Source of the DNA: Cordilura impudica
Taxonomy: Eukaryota > Arthropoda > Insecta > Diptera > Scathophagidae
Length of the DNA: 64,000 nt
Assembly (NCBI GenBank): GCA_963682025.1
Contig: OY821518.1
Coordinates: forward strand, 13,846,100-13,910,099
Reading direction: 5' to 3'
The position numbers were made by a program, and so were the translations under genes. Of this stretch, positions 20,914-32,207 are shown one piece after another (position 1 is the stretch's first letter; each line of letters begins with the position of its first letter). The notes beneath the pieces are model-generated. The model saw only the letters and a list, made by a program, of their open reading frames with translations, had not been told where the DNA came from and searched no databases.

Positions 20914-22044
20914 TCTTAGTCAGTGTTGAAATATCTTGCCAGATCCAAGAACTTTAATTTTTAATATTTTTGTTAGATTGCTTCTACAAACAGATTTCTT
21001 TAAGTGTAAAACAATAGTACGCACATTTGTCCATACACAATTAGCCCACTAGAGGGGTTGAATTTAAGAAAAAAAAAAAAAAATAAAAAATTATAGTGAA
21101 ATTTGAAAATCGTTACAAATTTATTTAATACTCGTTTTTCAAACATTTGTTTATTTTTCTACTTTCAATGTTTTATTGTTATTGTTATCATTTATTATTA
21201 TATTTGTTGGCATGTACATAGTGTTTGTTGTTGTCGTTGTCGTTCCATGTTGTTCTCGCTCGTATTTCAGTGACTAAATTTTAGTTGTTTTTGTTGGCTT
21301 ATTTGCAGCTAAATAATTTGTATCTTCATTGGTAATATTTGTACAGCTTATCTTTGATTGTAACTCAATACATTTATATGAGTATGTTCATTGTATACAT
21401 ACATACATATAAACATACATAGTTACTACTTAGTTACTACAAAAGGTTTGACTACAAACGTACTCTTCTCAACTCTACTCTAACCCGATAATCAAAATAA
21501 TATACAATGTCCTTTTAGATTTCAAGCAATTCGCATAACAAACAACATCATAATCATATCGAATCATCGTCAGAATTATAAACCATGCAACAAACTCAGA
21601 CATTGTTTCTTGTTTGTTGTTGTTTGATAATAATATTTAATGTTTCTGTTTATGGCAGATGTCTCCGAGCCATAACAAACAAAATATGAATAAAACAAAG
21701 ATCTTAACTGACATTATGAAGTTATAAAGATGGCAAATAAACTTTCAAATTGAGGTTAATGAATAATAAGAAAACTATTTAGTATTTTATCATAAAACTA
21801 AAATTTAATTTAATAGTTTTGAATAGGCTTATAGGTTCTGTGGAGAGGATATTAAAAGAATTTTTGTAAAGGCAGGTGTTATGCAAAAATATGTAATTGT
21901 AGAGCACTTTTTAGATAAGTGAATTTTTACATTGATTGTATCCCTTCAAACACACATAGGTCAGGAGATGTTCGTATGACCCAAACGTCTTACTGTGACT
22001 TAATTTGCTAAAAAACCATGGCAAAAATAAACAAGTAAGAAAAT
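20914..22044. other. gene-less stretch, probably host non-coding
   Basis: AT-rich with A-runs (21065-21085) and (GTT/GTC)n-like sequence near 21170-21250. No coding region or transposon end recognised. Confidence 0.55.
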
Positions 22045-22820
22045 TATAGTCGGTCTAGACCGACTATACGATACCCTATACCATGCGTTTAGAAACCCTA
22101 TCTCTTAGGCCCAACTAACTGGACATTGAAAATAAGCAAAAACCAAATTTGAGTGGGATTTTTATTAATTTTTTTGGCTGCAGATATGAAAAAGTTCATA
22201 TTGGATGCTATATCTATAAAGGGACTAGGTCCAAAAATGGACCGATCCTGATCGTGTTTGGTAAAGTCTCTTGTATTTTGCAAAAATATGTAGAAACAAA
22301 ATTTGAGAAGAATCAGTGCAATATTTTTGTTTTTTACTAGATTTAAGTGAAGATCGGGAAGCAGCTCCATATGGGGTCAAAGGGATCATTTTTGGACTAC
22401 TCATTAGTGGATGTAATGAACGCATACAAATCCAATTTGAGTAAGATCTATATGACAATTTGGATCTTATGGCAATTCATGTCGATTTCATATGGGTAAT
22501 TTGTATGGGGGCTAGGTCTGAACATGGACCGATTCACACCAATTTCAATAGCGTTCATCCCATGGCCGATAAAAGCTTATATACCAAATTTCATCAAAAT
22601 ATATTCATATTTGCGACCTGCAGTTTGATTACAAGCTTTACATGGACACACAGACGGACGGACGGACGGACGGACTTACGGACATTGTTAAATCAACTCA
22701 GAAAGTGATTCTGATTCGATCGGTATAATTAAAGATGGGTCTAGGTCAAATATTTTTGGTTGTTACAAACAGCAGCACAAAGTCATTATACCCAAACCAC
22801 ATAGTGGTATAGGGTATAAA
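22045..22820 (-). mobile_element. dispersed repeat family R, copy 4 (full length)
   Basis: The best complete copy. The left tip is the palindrome TAGTCGGTCTAGACCGACTA (core of 22045-22068), followed by ACGATACCCTATACCATGCG. The right tip is CCACATAGTGGTATAGGGTA. The inward-facing ACCCTATACCA at both ends gives a short inverted repeat. The interior has a GACGGACGGACGGACGGAC run (22655-22675) and the CTGCAGTTTGATTACAAG block. Length about 776 bp. Frames such as 22149-22340 and 22098-22370 recur in other copies but overlap on opposite strands and lack any known domain. Confidence 0.75.
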
Positions 22821-23228
22821 AATTCCACCATAAAATTTTGGGAATTGAATTATCATATATTACAAAGAACACTGATCAAGTATCAAAAACCCGTTGTTAC
22901 ATTGGATGAAAGTCATGGCTGTTAGAGCCGCTCAAAATTGGTAGAGGTGCATTTACACGACTTATTTTTTACATATCTACTTTCACATTTTCCCACTGTA
23001 AAAGTTGTATACATCGTGTGTTATATATGAAACATTGCATATGTACAATACATGTGGAAAGTCACGTGTAAATTTTTCTATTAGAACAGGTTCTATTTTG
23101 ACCTGACAAAACATATGAAAATACAACACTGCTTGTGGCGAAAGTATAACAGAGTAAATTTAAAAGATTTTATATTAAAAGAAAAATAAATTGTTTGATA
23201 TTAAGTAACAATTAAAAAATTTACAAAA
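22821..23228. other. spacer without gene
   Basis: Nothing recognised. It ends at the A next to CTAG of the Helitron-like copy. Confidence 0.55.
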
Positions 23229-23596
23229 CTAGCAGATTCCAGCACTCGAAATTCGAGTGCAAATTCTAGCAAATTTTATTTTTACATTTACTAAAGAACC
23301 TAAAGGTATGCTACACAATTCAACTTATTTTAAATTAAGAAAACAAACTCAACACAATAACACACTAACAAATTTAATAAACACACACCTAGCATTGTAT
23401 AATTTTATGTATGTGTTAGTAGCAACTTTAAACGATCATAACTCCAAAAAAATATTCCAGACGATAGAAATCTGTAAATCTGGGTAACAGCTCGAAAGAA
23501 ATACCTTTCAAATGATAAAGTTTTTGTCAAAATCGGGGTAAAACTGTAAAACTTACAGCAGTCACAAGAAATCACATTGCCCATTAATATTATAGA
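23229..23596 (-). mobile_element. Helitron-like repeat, family H, copy B (complete)
   Basis: 368 bp. On the minus strand it runs from TCTATAATATTAATGGGC (TC at 23596-23595) to the hairpin GCACTCGAATTTCGAGTGC, then TGGAATCTG and CTAG (23232-23229). It has 5' A and 3' T flanks, as expected for Helitron insertion between A and T. A conserved GATTTCTTGTGAC block follows the 5' tip. The hairpin lies 9 nt before CTAG, in the range typical for Helitrons. Non-coding. Other copies: 2005, 32904, 35387, 38638 and 39011. Confidence 0.85.
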
Positions 23597-23940
23597 TATA
23601 TAACTTTATTTCTAACAATTACTTTTATAAATTCACGAATTAAAAAATGAGCTGTTGTTTACATTTAGAGGTTATGTCATACGAAAATTTATATGCAAAT
23701 GTGATAGCAAAAATTATGAATCGTATATAAAATGACAATTTTGACAGACATACGGAATTAACTATAGATAAAAAGTGACAGTACATACTGTTGCTGTATT
23801 ATTTATATACAAATAACTTATGTTTTTAGCAACTCTGTTACCTAATTTTAATTCAATCATTTTACCTAAACTGTTCAATTGGTTGGTGCTTAAACATTTA
23901 TTTAATAGTAACAGGTTATGGGCCCAGATGCCATAACACA
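23597..23940. other. spacer, possibly 5' part of the Copia relic
   Basis: AT-rich. The last bases before 23941 (ACAGGTTATGGGCCC...) could be the end of a Copia leader, but no LTR or primer site was recognised. Confidence 0.4.
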
Positions 23941-25985
23941 ATGGATATTCTTAAAGCCTTTTTCACAAAATTAAACGGTGATAACTAAAATTTAATACTC
24001 AAACGCGAGAAATTGTGGAGCTGTGTTTGCAATGATCCACTTCTTCCACCAACCGCGGAGTGGATGAGGAACAATGATGAAGCTACAGCAATTATTGGAT
24101 TGTAGAAGATACTCAAGAAAGCAACATCAGCTCACGAAGCTTGGGGAATATTGAAATGCCACCATGAAAAGGATCCTTTGCGTTCCAGTGTTCGGTTAAT
24201 GCGTAAGATTTGTGGATTACGATTTTCCATAGAGCGCAATATTTCCGAATATATAATGGAAATGAAGGTTATGAAGGTTACTCGAAGCTTTGGGTGAGAA
24301 GTTTACAGAGCGGTGGCTTGTTGCAGTGCTGGTAACAGCTTTAGAAACACGTAAGTTGGAGGAATAAACTTTAAAGGTATTTGAAGCAATTTTATTGAAG
24401 AATATCGTCCCCAAGCAAAAGATTCGGAATCAAATTCTGCCATGAAATCTACCTCACGTGATTGGCATTAGCAGATGATAAGTCATCAATGCAAGTTGAA
24501 AGGCCACATTATGAAAAATTGCTGGAAGCTAAAGAAAAATAAAACTAGTATGATAGTGAGTGAATTTAATGATGGTCATATGTGTTTTGGGCTAATGAAT
24601 GAAAATAGCAGCTGGATTTTGGGGTCGGTGGAAAATTCTTCGAAAACAGTTCTTTGAAAAAAATAATTCTTCGAATAGCAGTTCTTCGAATAACAATTCT
24701 TCGAAAACAATTCTTCCCGCTATAGTTGAAAACCTCTATGGTTATTCCCCGCTATAATTGAAAATCTCTTATTATTTCCCTATGTTTATTGTTATTCGAG
24801 GAACTGTTATTCGAAGAATTATTTTTCGAAGAATTCTCCGCTTATCGGATTTTGGATTCCGAAGCAATATGCCACATAAGTACAAGGATTTCCAATTTTG
24901 GTTCTATTTATTAATCAGTTCAAGAATCTGTAACTATGGCTAATGGTCAAACAATAAAATCAAATGGTAAAGGTATGTGTAAAATTGTAATGATGAACAG
25001 CAAACTATAGGTGTGAAAGATGTTCTTCTCATCCCATCGTTCCACGGTAATCTCCTATCAGTTAATAAAATTTTTAAGAATGGTTTTCCGCTAGTTTTCA
25101 ACGAAACCTTATGTAGTATTCAAGATAGTTGTGGTAAGGAGATTGCAGTTGCGGATAACAGAAATGATTTGTTTATTTACACAAAGTTCAAGCCAAACAA
25201 GCTATGATTGCTGAATGTAAAATGCAGAAATGTCAACATTATTGGCATAGAAGCTTGGGCCATAGAAATATTGATGCTGTTCGGAAAATGTAACAAGGAA
25301 AAACGGTAAGCGACTTTGATATTATTGATTGTGGGGTTAGAAAATTGTGTGAAGTTTTTATTAAAAATAAAATGGTCAAAAGTCCATTTAAAATATCAAA
25401 TTCTGTATCCAAGAATGTAGTGGATTTAGACCACACTGACATTTGTGGTCACCTACAGTAAGCGGTTTTCATTACTTCGTCATATTCATAGATGATTGTA
25501 GTCGATATACCGTAGTTTGTGTACTTCACAATAACGGTGAGGCTTTTTCCAATAGAAGATTATATTTGAAAATGGTTAAAACTAGATTCATGCGTTACTT
25601 AGAAGTTTTGAGATGAGATGCCGGAGGAGAGTATAAATCTCACAAAATAAAGGAAAAAATACGGGTAATCCAATAATTTACGGTTCTTTATAATCCTCAG
25701 CAAAACGGAATTGCTGAGAGAAAAAATAGGTCTTAATCGAAATGGTCAGGTGTTTCATAGTTGATGCTGAAGTACCCCACTATCTCTGGGGTGAAGTTAT
25801 TATGACAGCAAACTATTTACAAAATCGATTAGTTTCGAGTTCTATTTCTACAACTCAATTTGAATTATGAGAAGGAAGGAAACCTGATATAACCAATTTG
25901 AAAATATTTGGCTCAAAGGCATATGCTTTAGTTCCTAAAGAAAAATTAAAAAAAAAAATTGGAAAACAGAAGGCTAGAATATACA
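23941..25985 (+). pseudogene. Copia gag-protease-integrase, many stops
   Basis: In order: Gag (MDILKAFFTKLNGDN; TSAHEAWGILKCHHEKDPL at 24126-24182; VRLMRKICGLRF; SEYIMEMK), a zinc knuckle in CKLKGHIMKNCWK (24487-24525), then, past the MITE, the protease/pre-integrase part (VLLIPSFHGNLLSVNKIFKN at 25022-25081; HYWHRSLGHRN at 25229-25261, with the His pair of the integrase zinc domain), and the integrase core (VDLDHTDICG at 25420-25449; FVIFIDDCSRYTVV at 25475-25516; DAGGEYKSH; NPQQNGIAERKNR at 25696-25734, with the catalytic Glu). Frameshifts and TGA/TAA stops are common, so no product is expected. Confidence 0.8.
24623..24846. mobile_element. MITE with AATTCTTCGAA repeats and a 9 bp target duplication
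   Basis: A 224 bp foldback insertion in the Copia gag-pol. GGATTTTGG occurs directly before (24614-24622) and after (24847-24855); removing one copy restores the Copia SWIL-DS protease frame. The arms are inverted and each is built of several AATTCTTCGAA units (left arm 24630-24705, right arm 24795-24840). A 9 bp duplication suggests a Mutator-like origin; 8 bp (hAT) cannot be fully excluded because the outer tips are imperfect. Confidence 0.7.
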
Positions 25986-26049
25986 TTTATTGGAAGGGTA
26001 GAAGGCAGCGGGTAGAACCTGGGGATGTTACCTCAGCATCCTATACTGG

Positions 26050-26349
26050 ATGTACTCCATGATGGTCTATCCAATCGTGACCTATGGAGATATTGCGTGG
26101 GCCAAAAGGACAGAGTTAAAATCAACTCAAACGGAGTTAAGTAGAATACAAAGACTAGCGTGTATTGGAAAAGCCCAAAGCCCACTTCATATAGTGTTGC
26201 AAAAGAAAGCCCTGGCAACGGCAATCAGGATAAAGGGGGATAAACCTATAACCATGCTTTATGAAGGGCAATGGAACCGAATAAGTCAAGTTAAAGATTA
26301 CTCCCTCCTATATTGTCGAACGGGCAGGACTGAGAAGAAATACGATTTC
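26050..26349 (+). pseudogene. LINE ORF2, segment between RT and RNase H (first piece)
   Basis: The frame reads YSMMVYPIVTYGDIAW, ELKSTQTELSRIQRLACI, LHIVLQKKALATAIRIKGD, MLYEGQWNRIS. This is the segment downstream of the RT palm in RNase H-bearing LINEs, where PIVTYG and QRLACI are conserved. A deletion of about 20 codons lies after LACI (about 26163). It stops where the LTR element begins. Confidence 0.75.
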
Positions 26350-26510
26350 TGTTATGTCTTTCAAAAAAATAATGCACACAGATTTTCGGTTTTCAATAGA
26401 CTCATTTATTTTATATTCCTAATTACAAATAAGGTTACTTAATAATCGGTAGTGAGTAACTTGATATGAACGACAAGGTTGCCAGTAGTACTATAATGAA
26501 ATACATAACA
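26350..26510 (-). repeat. 3' LTR of the Mag-like element
   Basis: 161 bp, TG...CA with an 8 bp inverted tip (TGTTATGT/ACATAACA). It lacks the segment of about 15 bp (AAAAAAATGTGC region) present in the other LTR. Confidence 0.92.
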
Positions 26511-26525
26511 ATTCCTCCTCCTTTT
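26511..26525 (-). other. polypurine tract
   Basis: Minus-strand AAAAGGAGGAGGAAT directly upstream of the 3' LTR, the expected primer for plus-strand DNA synthesis. Confidence 0.8.
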
Positions 26526-26548
26526 ACATTCAAAATATATAAAGTTAC

Positions 26549-29500
26549 TCATACAGATTCGGCTCTATTTCTCTTTGCTTGACTACGTGTAATTATCGGG
26601 CTACGTTCACGAATATCACATTTTTCTGTTTCTTCAAAAGTGTTATTTTTAACGAAACTAGCTATCTTAAATTTTACAAATTTTGAATATTTCTTTCTTA
26701 GCTGATTTACATGAACGTGTTTTTGATAATCGTTTACATTGACAATATAACGCAAATCATTAATTTTTCTTATAATTCTACCTGGAATCCATTGAACATA
26801 ATTATTAAAAACATTTCTATATAGTACTTCTTCTTTTTCGTTAAATATTCTATTTTTATCAATAGTTTTTACATTCAGTTTATTTTCAATATCATTTTTG
26901 TAAACTTTAGTTTTATAAGTATCCGTTTTTGCTTCTTGCATCGCATACTTTTGGTTGGATTTAATCTCTACACCTAACTTCGATTCTTTAAAATTTAATT
27001 TATCATTTCCATCTTCACTCTCCTTCCCTTTTTTAGTAACAATTACATCTAAGAGTGTTCTAGTTTTAAAATTAAATAGAAGTTCGGATGGACTTTTGTT
27101 AGTAACAGTACATGGTGTGGTTCGATAATGCATTAGTATGTTGCATACTTTTAAATCCAAAGGTACGTTTTTCGTCCTTCTATCGATAACGCTCTTTTTA
27201 ATCAATTTCTTTATTGTTTGCACGGCCCTTTCCGCAGTTCCATTCGATCTTGGATGATATGAAGGAGATCTGGGTACCTCAATACCATTACGTCTACAAA
27301 AATCGGTAAATTCTTTTGAGTTATATGGAGGTCCGTTGTCGGATACTATTGCTTTTGGTAAACCGAACACAGCAAAAATTTTTCTAAGCTCCTTAATAAC
27401 ATTTCCGGCTGTAGTGTTATTCATAATAATAGCTTCTATCCATTTTGAATAAACATCGCACACAATCATAACAGATTTATCTGCTACCTTACAAAAATCG
27501 ATGTGCATTCTCTCAAATGGATATTCTGTCGATTTCCAAGAACATAAAATAGGTTTAGGGTTCCGTTGCACACTTTGACAAACCTCGCATCCTTTTACAA
27601 AGCTTTCTATGTCGCGATCGATACTCGGCCACCATACATAGGATCTAGCCAAGGATTTCATTCTGACCATTCCTATGTGTGTCTCATGCAATAGTTCCAA
27701 CACCCTATCAATTAATCGAATTGGAATCACTATTCGATTCCCGTAAAATAAACAATTTCCTTCAGTTCCTAATGACTGCCTTTTTGTATAATATGGTTTT
27801 TCCTGATCACTTATATTTTGTGGCCACCCTTCATTTGACACATAATTTAACACGTTTTTAAGGACGTCATCTTTATTAGTTTCCTGACGAACATCTTCCA
27901 TATTAAGCGCAAATTCACTTAATTCGACATTATTAATACTATCTACCTCAACGCCTGCCGATTTACTAATGGGAAGGCGAGATAACCCATCCGCATTACC
28001 CATTTGAGAACCCTTTTTATAACAAATTTTGTAATCATACATTGATAAAAAGATCGACTATCTCTGAAGTCGACTTGCCGCAACGCCTGTAGTATCCTTT
28101 TTAGTACCAAAAATTGCCCTTAATGGTTGATGGTCACTGTAAATTGTAAATGGCAATCCAAAAATATATTTGTGAAATTTCTTAACAGAAAAAATTATTG
28201 CCAAGGCCTCTCGATGCAGCTGAGAATAATTTTTCTCCGCCTCAGAAAGTGTGCTCGACACAAACATTACAGGCCTCTCTTCACCCTCTATTATGTGCGA
28301 TAAAACACCCCCTACTCCATATGGACTTGCATCACATGAGACTACTATTGGCTTACTAGGATCATAATGAGTCAAAATTTCAATATTCGTTAACATATTC
28401 TTACTCTTTTGAAAACAATCTCTATGCTCCTGCTTCCAGTCCCATTGCGTGTTTTTTCCATTTAGCTTATACAAACAAGCAAGCTCTCCTGAAAAATTTG
28501 GTACGCATTTATGATAATAGTTAATCATACCCAAATATGACGCTAACTGCGATTTGCTTTTCGGTTCGGGTGCATTTAGAACTGCTTCAAACTTTTCCTT
28601 ACTTGGCTTTGTGCCATTAGCACTAATGTGATATCCTAAGTACTCCAGTTCATTAGCAAAGAAAATACATTTTTCCTTATTAACACGCACATTAAAATTC
28701 TTCAACCGATCTAAAACTTTCATTAAATTTTCTTCACACTCTTTGGAATCCTTACCACCAATCAAAATATCATCAAAATACACTAATGTTTTCTCTAAAT
28801 TTTTCAGGATCTCAACAATAATACCATTGAAAATCTGTGGAGCCGTTTTCAAACCAAAAATTAATCTTGTGTATTGAAATAAACCAATGTGAGTATTAAT
28901 TGTTAAAAGTTCGCGCGATCTTTCACTCACTTCGACCTGTAGATATGCTCCCATGAGATCTAATTTACAAAATACTTTCCACCCTGCCATGCTAGCAAAT
29001 ATATCATCGATTCGTGGAATCGGTATGTGTTCATTTTCCACAAATTTATTCACTGATCTCTTGCAATTAACACATAACCTAATCGATCCGTTGCCTTTAT
29101 TCACAATGACAAGGGGACTCGCCCATTTACTACGCGTTACCGGTACTAAAACACCTTCCTTACACAAACGATTTATTTCATCCCCCACTTTGTTTCTTAA
29201 CCCAAATGGAACCACGTTAGCCTTGCAAAAAATAGGATATGCGTCTTCTTTCAGAACTATTTCTGCCTTAAAGTCTTTTATTACCGCGTTATTGGACTTC
29301 TGAAATACATCTTTGTATTTTGATTCATAATAAAATACACCAGCAACTGTACGACAAGTTAAACTCACTGATGGAACCTCAAAATAACTTCGCCATGATG
29401 GAAAGATTATATCCAACCAGTTTCTGCCTAATAATGGGATAAAATCATCATTCGTATCCACTATTGTTATTTCTAAATCATAAACTTTTCCATTTAACTC

Positions 29501-30637
29501 TATTTGTACTCTAATTTTTCCAACAGTTTTTATAATATTACCTGAAATCAAGTGTAAATCCCTTTCATATGAATGCACTTTATAACTTTTTAAATATTTT
29601 TCATAATAGCTTCGATTAATGATTGTTTCGCATGCTCCCGTATCTACTTCAAATTCTACATCAATATTATTTAAATGGATATAAATTTTATGAGCAGCTG
29701 ATCGAATAGCATTACAATAATTGTTGTTGTTGTCTTCAACGTCATCTACATTGCAATTATGTATATAACCGCTATCAGCAAATTTAATGCATTGACCTTC
29801 ATTGTTGTCCTCTACATTGTTAATTTTGTTATTTCTGTTAAGATTTACCTTACAATTTCTTTTTATATGTCCCGCTATTCCGCAACGATAACATCTTACC
29901 GGCTTGCCGTTTTGTTGTTGTGCATTCCACTGATTTCCTTTGTTGTCATCTCTGGTGTTTCTATTACGACTTTGACTTCTCTGCCGCTGCTGACTTCGAC
30001 TTCTATACGAATTGCTGCTGTTGTTATTGCTACCTCTAATTGCATTTATGCCTTCTCCATTTTTCATAGAATACAATTCTCTGTTTGTCATCTCCATTGC
30101 CGTGGCTATTTTAATAACTGCATTAAAATCCTTAATTTCAGCTTCATTAAGCAACCGGTTTTGTATCTTCTCTGATGCCATTCCACAAACAAATTGAATA
30201 ATTAGCGCCTTATTTTGAAATTCACCAAACTCACAGTTTTGTGCTATCTGCTTCAATTCAACGATATATTCACTTAATGGTTCCTCTGTCTTCTGCATTC
30301 GCTTAAAAAATTTGAAGCATTCTGCGATTATATTTTTCTTTGGTTTCAGATGTTCCTTTAACCGTTTAATAAGGTCGTCGTATTTTACACCTGCGTCTGT
30401 TTCAGCTTTAGGTGCAATCAAAGATGTCAAAATTTTATACAGTTCGGGTCCACCGAAACTAACCAAAATGCTGATCTGTGCTTTATTATCTGTAATTCTG
30501 TTTAATGTCATTAGGTGATTAAGACGCCTGGCGTACAGTTCAAAATCTTCTCCCACTGTAAACGCCTCTATTCCACCAACAAAAACTGCAGCATCCCCCA
30601 TTCTTTTGTCGTTCTCTTCCTTTATTCCGTCTGGCAT
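26549..30637 (-). pseudogene. Gag-Pol polyprotein, one in-frame stop
   Basis: It encodes capsid and replication enzymes in one continuous frame of about 1360 codons, broken only by TAG at 28060-28058. The frame stays open on both sides, which fits a single W-to-stop change. Order: Gag from MPDGIKEEND (30637); CCHC zinc knuckle CYRCGIAGHIKRNC (about residue 250); protease VDTGACETII (about 330); reverse transcriptase with LVYFDDILIG (about 640); RNase H with VSCDASPYGVGG. After the stop come the rest of RNase H (GNADGLSRLP), integrase zinc domain HETHIG...CEVCQ, and catalytic HIDFCKV, VSDNGPPYNS and NGTAERAVQT (D, D, E). A single fused gag-pol frame suits the Mag lineage. Confidence 0.93.
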
Positions 30638-30773
30638 TTAATATCACGACAGCCACAATAAATCAGCAATTTCTATTTTAATATTTTTTTTCCAACCACG
30701 ATATTTAAGGACTAACTAGCAGACTTTCTTTATAAATTATTACAATTATTTTCCTTTTAGACTCGTCGCCATT
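30638..30773 (-). other. 5' leader and candidate primer-binding site
   Basis: The leader between the 5' LTR and Gag ATG. On the minus strand TGGCGACGAGTC begins 2 nt after the LTR. TGG is the usual start of a tRNA 3'-end complement; I could not assign the tRNA. Confidence 0.6.
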
Positions 30774-30949
30774 TGTTATGTCATTCAAAAAAGTAATGCA
30801 CACAGATTCTCGGTTTTCAATAGACTCATTTATTTTATAAAAAAAATGTGCTTATTCCTAATTACAAATAAGGTTACTTAATAATCGGTAGTGAGTAACT
30901 TGATATGAACGACAAGGTTGCCAGTAGTACTATAATTAAATACATAACA
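30774..30949 (-). repeat. 5' LTR of the Mag-like element
   Basis: 176 bp, starts TGTTATGTCATTC and ends ACATAACA, nearly identical to 26350-26510. Confidence 0.92.
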
Positions 30950-30954
30950 ATTTC

Positions 30955-31815
30955 AAGAAAAACTTTGTTTCAAAACTTAGTAATAAGAAGGAATGGACTA
31001 GTATGAGTACAGCATATTCTCTATAGGAGGATACGATCAAATAGTATACAGGCGGGTCAAAGACCGGAAACGGAACAGAGGCGGGAGTTTCTGGACCTAG
31101 AACCAAATACTAAGAATCAATGGAGATACACACATCGATATGCCATCGATAGATGTGCACAGATTAACTTAAATAGGAAGTACAAAAGACGGGACTTAAC
31201 CATATTGTCAGCTAGTCAAGCTGCTATTCGAGCACTAGGCTCCTATGTAGTAAATTCTAAGTTAGTATGGGTCTGTCTGCAGAGATTGAATGAGCTAGGC
31301 AGACACAATAAAGTCAGCCTTTGTTGGGTGCCGGGGCATATTGGGATCCAAGGAAATGAACAAGCATATGAGCTTGCCAAAAGGGAGCTTCCACAAAGCT
31401 AATGGGGCCGGAACCGTTTTGTGGAATAGGAAAAGGAGTATGGGAAGGCGGATTCAGAGAATATGAGAATCATATCAGACAGGAACTTTTCTCGAGCCAT
31501 CTATGCTTAAGGCAATCAAAACTCTTGTTAGGTAACTATAACAGTAAGAGATTTGAGTCATGTATGGGTTTATCAAAGAACGGACTGAGAATACTTACTG
31601 GAATTCAAACTGGTCACTGTAGGCTCAGGGAGCATATGAGCCAGGTAGGAATTGAAGCGAACCCCATGTGCAGTTTCTGCGATGAAAAAGCAGATTCGGC
31701 GGAACACATACTGGGGGATTGTGAAGCTTTAATGCATAAGAGAAAAAAACAACTGGGTTCTTTCCAAATACCAGGGAGTGAAATACTGGACCAACCAACA
31801 GCTTCGAATTTCTGA
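30955..31815 (+). pseudogene. LINE ORF2, RNase H and C-terminal knuckle (second piece)
   Basis: Continues the LINE after the LTR insertion. With small frame shifts it reads KLSNKKEWTSM; then RNase H: IQAGQRPETEQR, ILSASQAAIRALGSY (catalytic D replaced by A in SASQ), VWVCLQRLNELG, and VSLCWVPGHIGIQGNEQAYE (31315-31374) with the conserved His; then MGPEPFCGIGKG, LRQSKLLLGNYN, LTGIQTGHCRLREH and the terminal zinc knuckle CSFCDEKADSAEHILGDC (31672-31725), ending NF* at 31815. The pattern is that of RNase H-bearing I/LOA-type LINEs. It is inactive because of 5' truncation, frameshifts and the LTR insertion. Confidence 0.82.
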
Positions 31816-32207
31816 GGACTTCAGGATTGGGTGAGCTTTTTTAGGGACAAACTATTAGCAGAGGGCAGTACAATAGATCATTTGGTCGCGGTACTTTCGT
31901 CACCTCTTTTATACAATACAATACAATACATTTATTGGATACGATAACAACACTAATAGTTATCGATTACTTGACTTAGCAACAAATAAAATTATTATTA
32001 GCAGATACGTAAATTTTATAGAAACTTAAAGAAATACTTTGTTTAATTCAGGAAGAAATTCAGGAAATAATAAATTCAGTTCTGAGATACTAGTAGAAGA
32101 TATTTACTCTAAGGGTGCAGAAGGTATCGTGTTTGAACAAGAAAGTGAGAGTGATAGTATAGCGGAAGAAATCATCGTCTTTTGTTATGTTTTTTTTTCA
32201 GCTTGTT

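Larger units (their letters stand above)
26350..30949 (-). mobile_element. Mag-like Ty3/gypsy LTR retrotransposon, nearly intact
   Basis: A 4.6 kb element with LTRs at 26350-26510 and 30774-30949, both of the form TGTTATGT...ACATAACA. The target duplication is ATTTC (26345-26349 and 30950-30954). A polypurine tract (minus-strand AAAAGGAGGAGGAAT, 26511-26525) adjoins the 3' LTR. A TGG beginning 2 nt past the 5' LTR on the minus strand is the likely primer-binding site. The single gag-pol frame has one stop. The LTRs differ by about four substitutions and one indel of about 15 bp, so the insertion is young compared with the Copia and LINE that host it. No envelope frame. Confidence 0.93.
25995..31925 (+). 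mobile_element. 5'-truncated LINE with RNase H, split by a Mag-like LTR element
   Basis: The non-LTR retrotransposon pieces are 25995-26349 and 30950-31925. The insertion is marked by the 14 bp duplication ATACATTTATTGGA. The 3' end has an ATACA/ACAAT simple repeat (31908-31925). The content (connection domain, RNase H, C-terminal zinc knuckle) and order are those of I/LOA/Jockey-group LINEs that carry RNase H. It is itself split at 26350-30949 by the Mag-like element with a 5 bp ATTTC duplication. Confidence 0.8.
23941..32165 (+). mobile_element. Copia (Ty1-like) retroelement relic, split by nested insertions
   Basis: Pieces at 23941-25994 and 31926-32165 form one degraded element. Gag starts MDILKAFFTKLNGDN (23941). 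At 24623-24846 a MITE interrupts it, and at 25995-31925 a LINE does, with the 14 bp ATACATTTATTGGA on both sides (25981-25994, 31926-31939). After the LINE the Copia frame resumes with GYDNNTNSYRLLDLATNK (about 31937-31990), the segment that follows the integrase in Copia polyproteins. Reverse transcriptase, RNase H and both LTRs were not found. Confidence 0.8.
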
